Shown here: piece by piece, positions 30,985 to 37,287 of the stretch
Numbering within the stretch: the first letter of the stretch is position 1
Layout: every line of letters starts with the position of its first letter
Source of the DNA: Planctomycetaceae bacterium
Lineage (GTDB): Bacteria; Planctomycetota; Planctomycetia; Pirellulales; Pirellulaceae
Assembly: GCA_005798335.1 (NCBI GenBank)
Contig: SYJV01000467.1
Coordinates: 1 to 37,287, forward strand
Length of the DNA: 37,287 nt
Direction: 5' to 3'
Position numbers and translations under genes: made by a program
Notes under the pieces: generated by a model
What the model was told of the DNA's origin: nothing
What the model saw: only the letters and a program-made list of their open reading frames with translations
The model's database searches: none

Positions 30985-33279
30985 TCAGTCGGCAAGCCAG
31001 CGAAGATTCTCGTGGCACCAATGGCTGGCGATTTGAAATCCCGTGTGCGATGGCAACACGAAGGCCGCTTGCAGTCGTGAGCCCGGAAGCGCGTGCTGCT
31101 CATCCGGTAAGGAAATGATCGCGGCGAAACCGGCTTCGGTGCGAACCGTATTAGTCCCGGCGGTGCTAGCTGAGGAGTTTGTTGCACCGCCGACCTGTGG
31201 GACTTGTGTAGATAATAATCGCCAGGCGGTGTCGAGATCTGCAAGTTGGACGACGGACTCAACTCGGCTGTGAAAGACGCGATCACCCATGGCAAGTACC
31301 CGCATTCGTACCTCCGTGCCAGCAGCTACAGATGCCAACATGGAATTGTCGAGCGGTACAACGGCAATTGCATCGTCAGAACAGATCGCCCCCAGCATCG
31401 TTCCTTGTGCAACAGCGCGGCCAAGCTGACTGGCGTCAGTCCAAGTCTGAGGCAGCGAAGCTGGCTGATCGGTCGCCGGCTGTTGGGTCGCAGGCATCGC
31501 CAGCAGCCTGCCGGAGGTCGCGGCGGTGAGCGTCAATCGTTGGACACTGTTTCGAGCATGCTCCAATTGATTTTGCAGAGATTGGGCTGAATTCTCAAGC
31601 GTGGGCACGTCGATCGGTTTGAAATATCGACTGAGCTGAGCCGACTTGAGCTGAGCCAGAGATTGACGAACGGCTCCGTCGAGCGACAAGGCGACTAGTT
31701 GTGTGCGATAATCTTGAATTTGAAACACGACTTCGTTCGCTGCGACGCTTTGACCATCTCGAGCTGCGATGCGCACCAACTGGCCATTAGCAGGCGCGAA
31801 CAAACCAGATGCTTGACGTGGTTGTACCCAGCCGGCTGCGAATTTGCGATTAGGAATCGGCGCGATCGAGGCCGCAATTGCTATCGCGGTGAAGATCAAC
31901 AGCAATCGCAGCGATCGGCCTACATGCCGCGCTGTTCGGATCAGATTCAAGGTCAAGCGAAACATGGGAACTCCCCACCAAGTTATCAACACAGCCACTG
32001 CCAGGAACTTGCCAAGCCAAGCAAGATTCCAAGATTCGTATAACGCAACCAAGACGGTTGCGATGATTAAGGTAAGGCTAGCTCGATAAAACCATCCGCC
32101 TGCGCTGAACGCAATCATCCAGCGTCGACGCAGCGCAGGCAATAAACGAGGCTTCGATTCCACAGCTACTTGGCCGATCAACCATCGATAGAGTTCCCGC
32201 AAACAGGCTTCGTCCGCGCGAGTTCTGAGGTTGGCCTCGTTCGTCAAGTCACTGAGAATGTAGTAACCGTCAAAACGCATCAACGGATTTATGTTGATCA
32301 ACAATGTACTGACCGAACATATCAGCATGGTCTGTAATGCAACGATGTTGACCATGCCATCGACGGTCGCTAACCAAACCAGGGATGCCAGAGCGGCAAC
32401 GATTAATTCGACGTACATCCCTGCCGCTGCGACCGCAGCTCGCTGCCATGGCGCGGGCAATCGCCAACTCTCGGTGACATCGCAATATACGCACGGAGCC
32501 CCCAAAACGATAAACGCCCCCAGATCTGGGCAGCGAACACCAAATCGTTTGCACACGATAGCGTGCCCCAACTCGTGAAGTGCGCGGGTGAGCAAAAAAA
32601 CAACGAACAAACTGCCGTAAAGCGTAGGTTGGTCGAGCCAGTTCCAACCCGACGTTTGTACGTTAAGTCGCGGGAAATCGAGCAGCACCACAACCAACGT
32701 AGCGAGGCAGACTAGACTCCAGAAACGAACCGCCAGCGGCGAGAATAACCAACCGCAGCGCGGTGCCAGCCAGGCCAGAAGTGGGTCGAGGTTAAGGCCT
32801 CGTGCGCGCCATGAAACCCAATTCGACGGATTGAGCATGTTGCGGATGTGACCGCCATGTAAGCTGTATTTTCTCCAATCCGCAATCGAGGTAGAGCACA
32901 ACAATTGGCGGACACGCAGTCCTTGGCAGAACGCCTGCAATTCGGCGATGGAAAACTCCTTGCCTGGGAAATGGCAAGCAAACCGCTCGCATAACTGCCG
33001 TAGCGTGGCCTTCCCACGCATCTGCCCAATCAACCAATGCTCCTCTACTCCGAATCGGTAACTGTGACGCGTGACAGGATCGAAGGCTATCCACAACTCT
33101 GTATTCTGGAACAGTGAGCGCGAAGCGAATGTCCAGTGAAGATCCGTTCGAACTCGCGGTTGGTCGAGCCCCGAGCGACGATCCTCAGGCGGCGAGTTTG
33201 ACGAACTGAGTTGATCGGCAAAATCACTCTCAACGTTCGAAAACGGAATGTTATTCGCTCTTAAGTCCGCTGGCGTCAA
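30985..33279 (-). CDS. PqqD-like / M50 site-2-protease-like / HlyD-like fusion protein
   Basis: The 764-residue protein has three parts. Residues 50-130 resemble a PqqD-type winged helix (YRFGVEEHWLIGQMRG), which in RiPP systems binds a precursor peptide. Residues 180-470 are a multi-span M50 metalloprotease-like domain: HELGH at 235-239 and NPLMRFDGYY at 331-340 supply the Zn ligands, so it looks active. Residues 475-764 are a HlyD/biotinyl-lipoyl-like adaptor with a short coiled coil. The start is TTG 33279, with AAGGAG nine bases upstream inside the end of the HlyD gene. It directly abuts that gene (TAA then TTG) and is the last gene of the three-gene operon. The protease substrate is unknown, and no precursor peptide is recognised nearby. 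Confidence 0.9.
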   Translation of the reverse strand: MTPADLRANNIPFSNVESDFADQLSSSNSPPEDRRSGLDQPRVRTDLHWTFASRSLFQNTELWIAFDPVTRHSYRFGVEEHWLIGQMRGKATLRQLCERFACHFPGKEFSIAELQAFCQGLRVRQLLCSTSIADWRKYSLHGGHIRNMLNPSNWVSWRARGLNLDPLLAWLAPRCGWLFSPLAVRFWSLVCLATLVVVLLDFPRLNVQTSGWNWLDQPTLYGSLFVVFLLTRALHELGHAIVCKRFGVRCPDLGAFIVLGAPCVYCDVTESWRLPAPWQRAAVAAAGMYVELIVAALASLVWLATVDGMVNIVALQTMLICSVSTLLININPLMRFDGYYILSDLTNEANLRTRADEACLRELYRWLIGQVAVESKPRLLPALRRRWMIAFSAGGWFYRASLTLIIATVLVALYESWNLAWLGKFLAVAVLITWWGVPMFRLTLNLIRTARHVGRSLRLLLIFTAIAIAASIAPIPNRKFAAGWVQPRQASGLFAPANGQLVRIAARDGQSVAANEVVFQIQDYRTQLVALSLDGAVRQSLAQLKSAQLSRYFKPIDVPTLENSAQSLQNQLEHARNSVQRLTLTAATSGRLLAMPATQQPATDQPASLPQTWTDASQLGRAVAQGTMLGAICSDDAIAVVPLDNSMLASVAAGTEVRMRVLAMGDRVFHSRVESVVQLADLDTAWRLLSTQVPQVGGATNSSASTAGTNTVRTEAGFAAIISLPDEQHALPGSRLQAAFVLPSHTGFQIASHWCHENLRWLAD

Positions 33280-34242
33280 TTAGCGCACTCCTTGGATCTG
33301 CTGCTTGTCGGCTCGCGGCAACTCCACGCGCACGCTCATCCCGGGCAGCAAGCGCCAGTGACCATCGACCTCTTCGTTGCGCACGCGGATGTGGAGCCGC
33401 ACGTTGCCCTGTGAGCTGATTTCTGGATCGTAGGAGACTATTTGACCAACCAATTGGCATGATTCAGTGACCAACGTTGCCGGGGTTACCCGCACCTCAG
33501 TGCCGGTGGTCCGACGCAAGTCAACGTCGCGGATGTGGACCAAACAATCGACCTTAAGCTGTTTCAAGTTGCCGATCCTTACGACCGGTTGGCCGGCTTG
33601 AACCCATTCTCCTTTCTGTCGTAAAACGTTCATCACAACACCATCGATGGGTGAAGAGATCATGCGATTGCGAAGTCGGGCTTGCGACGCTTCGTGCGCT
33701 GTCTGTTTTAGTTGTGCGTCAAGCGCCGTCTGTTTCTGTTCTTGCAAGCTACGTTGGTAGGCTAGGTCGCGACTCTTAACACCTAACTCCATCCGAGTCA
33801 GTTCGGATCGAGAAATGTTCTTGCCCAGCGAGCGGTAATTGGAAAGTTCCTCGCGAGCTTCCTCGAGCACCGCCTGATGGTACTGTACATTGGAATTGTC
33901 ATTGGCCAGTTCGAGGGCCGCGCTGTGTTGCATCTTTGCAATCTTAGTTTCCATAATCGCAAGACTGCTTTCCAATCGACCAAGAACTTGATCTTTGGTT
34001 ACTGGAGTATTGGGGATAATATTGAGAAACTCAAGCACTCCGCTATCGGCTGCGGGAACTTCCGCCGACTCGTCAAGCAAAACCGGACACAAGTCGATAG
34101 TCATCCAGTTTGAGTTCGTGGTCTTTGACACCGGTTGCTGGCCCACAGCCACACCGAGCGTGAGTATCACAGTCCATGCAAGTACTCGACAAACAAATGC
34201 GCGAGCTGCGTAAAGAATTGGTTTTGTCAGATCTTCGGTCAT
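33280..34242 (-). CDS. HlyD-type periplasmic adaptor protein
   Basis: The 320-residue protein has an N-terminal membrane/signal segment (VLAWTVILTLGVAVGQ, about 20-35). A barrel-sandwich (lipoyl-like) half begins ADSGVLEFLNIIPNT. An alpha-helical hairpin spans about residues 95-195 (KIAKMQHSAALELANDNSN is near the start). The second barrel half, SPIDGVVMNVLRQKGEWVQAG, and a beta-barrel with membrane-proximal end complete the fold. It would bridge an inner-membrane component to the envelope. ATG 34242 follows GGAAA. It lies 21 bp after the GAF-like/HlyD gene and abuts the M50 gene, so all three are co-transcribed. There is no ABC or RND pump gene in the window to identify the export route. Confidence 0.92.
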   Translation of the reverse strand: MTEDLTKPILYAARAFVCRVLAWTVILTLGVAVGQQPVSKTTNSNWMTIDLCPVLLDESAEVPAADSGVLEFLNIIPNTPVTKDQVLGRLESSLAIMETKIAKMQHSAALELANDNSNVQYHQAVLEEAREELSNYRSLGKNISRSELTRMELGVKSRDLAYQRSLQEQKQTALDAQLKQTAHEASQARLRNRMISSPIDGVVMNVLRQKGEWVQAGQPVVRIGNLKQLKVDCLVHIRDVDLRRTTGTEVRVTPATLVTESCQLVGQIVSYDPEISSQGNVRLHIRVRNEEVDGHWRLLPGMSVRVELPRADKQQIQGVR

Positions 34243-34263
34243 GAGTTAGTTTCCGTTGGTTGT

Positions 34264-36387
34264 CTACCAGACCATTTTCAGGCGCGCCGCCATGGCCCCA
34301 ACTGCGTCTCGCAGTACCAGCCATATCGCGGGCACTTGTCCGCAGTCGATCGTCGCGCGCGCGATCGCGCCGTCTTTCTTTAGCGGTAGAGTACGCGATT
34401 CCACTTTTGCCGTCGCCAGAATCACGGTTTCGCCTGCCGCATCTTTCATTGCCTGCGAGTTCATGCGGGTCAGTCGTCCTTCGCGAACTTCTCCGGGATG
34501 ACTTGTCAGAGAAAATCGAAGCCGCGCCCCATCGGTATGCGATTGGATTGCTTGTGAAACCATTCCGCAACGAAGTTCGGGGATCGACAATCGCAGTTGC
34601 CAAATTCCATCTGGCTGAAATGTCGTGACTAGCAATTGCCCCATTGAAATGGGGCGCGACTGGAACCGGTTGCGCAAGTCCCACGAGGCCACTTGCCCAT
34701 CCTGCCGAGCACGCAAGTGCAGGCCCGCCTTCTGCGAGTCCAATAACTTGAGTTGATCTCTCAAACTGGTTGCGGCCAAACTGAGTTGATATCGCTGGCT
34801 CTCCAGCACATCGCGTTCGATCGCGGGCAGTTGTGCATGGCGACCAAGCGTATCCTGGATATTCGCCATGCGACTTTGGTTCTCCGCCAGCTCGCCAGTC
34901 AATCGCTCAATTTGGACGATTAACTGCTGATCGACCAGATCGAGAATTGGATCGCCCCGTCGAACGATATCACCTTCATCGACATGAATTTTGTCAACTA
35001 TTGACGACGCAGGCGCATAGTACAGTTGTTTCTCAGCGGGTTCTAAAATCGCCGTGACCGAGACTTGTTGTGGAACTGGAAAGACGCTTGCGGCAATCAG
35101 CAGACCGCCCGTCGCGACCCGTGCCACCCAGCGCTGGACGATTGCCCAGCGCTGGATGCTGCGATCGCTCAACTTTATGGACTGGCCCTTGCGATGTTGC
35201 AGATTTAAGACAGCTTGCGCGGTACGTGCCAGCATTGATTCTCGGGGAGTTATCAATGGTCCAAACGCGCGGGCTACTCGAAGTGCTCGAGACGGTACTT
35301 CGGCTTGCATCGCAGCGGTGCGAGCTGCCGCGATAACGATGATGCAGGGCTGTGCGCTAGTTTGCAGTGCGAACAGCGCTTCGGCGTTCATGACTCGCGC
35401 TAAATCAGCAGCTATGGGCTCGTTCAACGATAAACCGGGAAACAGCTCGATGAAATGAACACCGTCGGATTGATTGCCGGGCATCTCGGTTGATAAACGC
35501 TGACGTTGGTCGTTTGGTGCCGATGCCTCGAGGAGGTGTTTACAGCGTTTGGCGATCTTTTGTGCCAGCAAAACTACTTCCGAGCGAGGATCGAAAACAT
35601 CAATGTGGCTGATCGCTCGCACGCGAAACCGACTTGCCTCCTGAACTACGATTGCTTGGTCCAAATCCAGCAAATGAACGAGACTATCGGCCAGCGCTTG
35701 GGTGCGAACACCAGAGGTAGCGCCGCCAGCAACGACTGCTAACGCATTTTGGAATCGACTAACAAATTCTTCTTCTCCGAGCAACTTGCGTAGTTGCGCT
35801 CGACGAAGATAATCCGACAATAGATCTGCCATCTGTGCCACGAAACGCAAATATCCGCGCTGCGCAACTGGGCCGCCTCCTGGCCGCAAGACGATTTCCA
35901 AGAGGAAATCAATGCGCTGGTCAATGCGCACCGGCACAACGATCAGGGATTCGTCCAGCGGGTTGGTTGGTCGATCGACTTCAACGGATACTGAACCCGC
36001 AGGAACAAGGACCGGTTGTCCTTCGGTCAAGATGCAACGCAAGATTCGCAAATGAGCTTCGCTGGGCTCGGTTTGGGCATTGACCAATTCGCTCGGCAGC
36101 GAGTGCTGAGCTTCGATGAGAATCGCGCCCGTAGGCTCGATGCGCCACAGTGCGGCTCCCGTGGCACCCATCGCCATGCATACGCGAGGGAGCATTCCAC
36201 GGTAGAATTCCGTTGGAGTAATTCTTCGGTTAGATAAATCTGCGATCTCAGCCACCAGCGCCCGGATCTCGATTTTGGTTTGCTGAATCTGTGGCGTGTC
36301 GAGGCTGGCCACTCCGATGGTAGATTCTGACATCAACCCGACAGGCAATGTCGAAGCTCCGGACGCAGTTGCTGCCACAGGCACCAT
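34264..36387 (-). CDS. GAF-like sensor / HlyD-type adaptor fusion
   Basis: The 707-residue protein has a GAF-like region at about 60-200, preceded by helix ALVAEIADL and FYRGMLPRVCMAMGATGAALWRI (split: GAALW marks the core). A second, less clear sensor-like region spans 210-380. One transmembrane segment lies at 421-439 (VARVATGGLLIAASVFPV). A HlyD barrel-sandwich (442-485), a coiled coil (490-560) and a beta-barrel follow to the C-terminus. Thus a cytoplasmic ligand-sensing half is joined through the membrane to a periplasmic adaptor half. The start is ATG 36387 (weak site); ATG 36333 is an alternative. It is the first gene of the operon and is divergent from the CPBP gene by 104 bp. The ligand is unknown. 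Confidence 0.87.
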   Translation of the reverse strand: MVPVAATASGASTLPVGLMSESTIGVASLDTPQIQQTKIEIRALVAEIADLSNRRITPTEFYRGMLPRVCMAMGATGAALWRIEPTGAILIEAQHSLPSELVNAQTEPSEAHLRILRCILTEGQPVLVPAGSVSVEVDRPTNPLDESLIVVPVRIDQRIDFLLEIVLRPGGGPVAQRGYLRFVAQMADLLSDYLRRAQLRKLLGEEEFVSRFQNALAVVAGGATSGVRTQALADSLVHLLDLDQAIVVQEASRFRVRAISHIDVFDPRSEVVLLAQKIAKRCKHLLEASAPNDQRQRLSTEMPGNQSDGVHFIELFPGLSLNEPIAADLARVMNAEALFALQTSAQPCIIVIAAARTAAMQAEVPSRALRVARAFGPLITPRESMLARTAQAVLNLQHRKGQSIKLSDRSIQRWAIVQRWVARVATGGLLIAASVFPVPQQVSVTAILEPAEKQLYYAPASSIVDKIHVDEGDIVRRGDPILDLVDQQLIVQIERLTGELAENQSRMANIQDTLGRHAQLPAIERDVLESQRYQLSLAATSLRDQLKLLDSQKAGLHLRARQDGQVASWDLRNRFQSRPISMGQLLVTTFQPDGIWQLRLSIPELRCGMVSQAIQSHTDGARLRFSLTSHPGEVREGRLTRMNSQAMKDAAGETVILATAKVESRTLPLKKDGAIARATIDCGQVPAIWLVLRDAVGAMAARLKMVW

Positions 36388-36409
36388 TCCCTTATGCTTT
36401 CACAAAGTT

Positions 36410-36453
36410 GAATCGCGCAGATTTTCCATCACGAGCGCACGACATCGCGATTC
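36410..36453. promoter_or_regulatory. 8-bp inverted repeat in the divergent promoter region
   Basis: GAATCGCG (36410-36417) and CGCGATTC (36446-36453) are exact complements across 28 bases, between the divergent starts of the HlyD operon and the CPBP gene. It could be an operator that co-regulates both; the length is short enough to arise by chance. Confidence 0.25.
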
Positions 36454-36491
36454 GACGTGGTCACTACACTTGAGCCTAGGAGATACCAAAA

Positions 36492-37205
36492 TTGGGCGAG
36501 CACGACAACATCGAGCAACCGCAGACCGACGAGGCTGAAGCCAGCAATGATAATTACACGCCGTTGCTAGCAATGGGATTGGCCTTTGAACTTGGGCTAG
36601 CTGCTGTAGGGTTTGTGCTGGGATGGATGTTGGGACCCTGGCCTTGGATCAACCAGTCGTGGAATGCACTACCGGAAGTTGGATGGGTGCACGAATTAAC
36701 AATGTCGTCGTTGGGTGTCTTGGCTGCGCTGCCGTTATTGTTGCTGGTCGTATTCTTGGACCGAATGGAGACGTCGTGGGTGCGAGGTTTGGCAAATCAT
36801 ACTCGCAATGTCTTGGGAGCGTTTATTTGTGGGGCTCCAATCTATATGTTGCTTGTTATCAGCCTTGCGGCGGGATTTGGCGAAGAGTTGTTCTTTCGAG
36901 GTTGGCTGCAACGGTGGCTAGAGATGCTCTTGGGAGCGCAGTTAGGAGATAGTCTGGTGGCGATCCTGTTGACCTCCATTATCTTTGGTGTTTGCCACGC
37001 ACTCAGTTGGACATACGCGATTGCGGCAGCAGCGGTAGGCGCGTATATGAGTTTGCTGTTGAACGGCACTCATAGTTTGCTGTGCCCCATCGCAGCTCAC
37101 GCAGCTTACGATTTCCTGGCGATGTTATGGATGCGACACCAGTGGCGGGTGCATTCCCGTTTTGCGTGCGCAAAAACCCTGAGTTTTCTTGACAATCCGC
37201 ATTAA
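36492..37205 (+). CDS. CPBP (CAAX-like) intramembrane glutamic protease
   Basis: The 237-residue protein has about six hydrophobic segments. The three CPBP motifs are all present: E131, E132 and R136 in EELFFRGW; H169 in FGVCHALS; and H203 with D207 in HAAYDF. This is the Rce1/CPBP fold, whose members cleave or modify peptides inside the membrane; in bacteria several are linked to bacteriocin immunity or peptide maturation. The start is TTG 36492, with AGGAG nine bases upstream. It is divergent from the three-gene HlyD/M50 operon, separated by only 104 bp, so it may belong to the same system. This link is inferred from position only. Confidence 0.9.
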   Translation: MGEHDNIEQPQTDEAEASNDNYTPLLAMGLAFELGLAAVGFVLGWMLGPWPWINQSWNALPEVGWVHELTMSSLGVLAALPLLLLVVFLDRMETSWVRGLANHTRNVLGAFICGAPIYMLLVISLAAGFGEELFFRGWLQRWLEMLLGAQLGDSLVAILLTSIIFGVCHALSWTYAIAAAAVGAYMSLLLNGTHSLLCPIAAHAAYDFLAMLWMRHQWRVHSRFACAKTLSFLDNPH

Positions 37206-37287
37206 TTCAAATCGCGTTCAACTCGCAAACTACATTGTTTTGATAGCAAATACTATTCGCCTGCCTCCCAAAACCAAGGAATTCCCA

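Noticed and set aside
36388-36491. RiPP precursor peptide gene between the CPBP gene and the HlyD operon
   Set aside because: No small frame with a ribosome site and a Gly-rich or double-Gly leader was found in the 104 bp, nor at 30921-30984.

Overview
The window looks like a chromosomal segment of a planctomycete, most likely of the Pirellulaceae type. This is an inference from gene content. It carries a DUF1559 protein with a prepilin-type N-terminus followed by a small lipoprotein, a giant secreted PQQ-propeller protein, a HEAT-repeat/BNR sialidase-like exoprotein, and many GTG and TTG starts. Its dispersed palindromes also resemble ones I recall from planctomycete genomes. Base composition is near 50% GC by eye. 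I see no tRNA, rRNA, CRISPR array or intact transposase gene.

Region 1 (1-4747): chaperones and phenylalanine synthesis. The 5' part of clpB and the complete dnaK lie on the minus strand, separated by a strong hairpin. A perfect sigma-54-type promoter motif sits upstream of dnaK. A prephenate dehydratase gene (pheA) runs on the plus strand behind a possible Phe-rich leader peptide. It is followed by a diverged tandem copy of its own ACT-domain end.

Region 2 (4748-12169, minus strand): a small lipoprotein and a DUF1559 pseudopilin-like protein, alanyl-tRNA synthetase, an 87-residue hypothetical protein, and a CysI-type siroheme reductase. Two large inverted repeats lie between the last two.

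Region 3 (12520-14860, plus strand): fcl and gmd, the two enzymes that make GDP-L-fucose from GDP-mannose, followed by palindromic repeats.

Region 4 (14905-23597, minus strand): a TPR/AAA+ ATPase overlapping a TPR/membrane protein by 4 bp, a 12-segment membrane protein of unknown role, and a 1322-residue secreted double PQQ-propeller protein with a Rossmann methyltransferase-like domain inside it.

Region 5 (23852-30920): an AAA ATPase with a nuclease-like C-terminus and two palindromes over its start; a HEAT/sialidase exoprotein; and, divergent from it, a three-gene plus-strand cluster. That cluster encodes a D-threonine-aldolase/D-serine-dehydratase-like PLP enzyme, a short-chain dehydrogenase and a Tat-exported D-galactonate-dehydratase-like enzyme. 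It suggests breakdown of exported or scavenged sugars and hydroxy acids.

Region 6 (30985-37205): a tight minus-strand operon of three membrane proteins (GAF-like/HlyD, HlyD, and a PqqD-like/M50 protease/HlyD fusion), with a divergently transcribed CPBP intramembrane protease. This is the best candidate in the window for an uncharacterised multi-protein envelope system.
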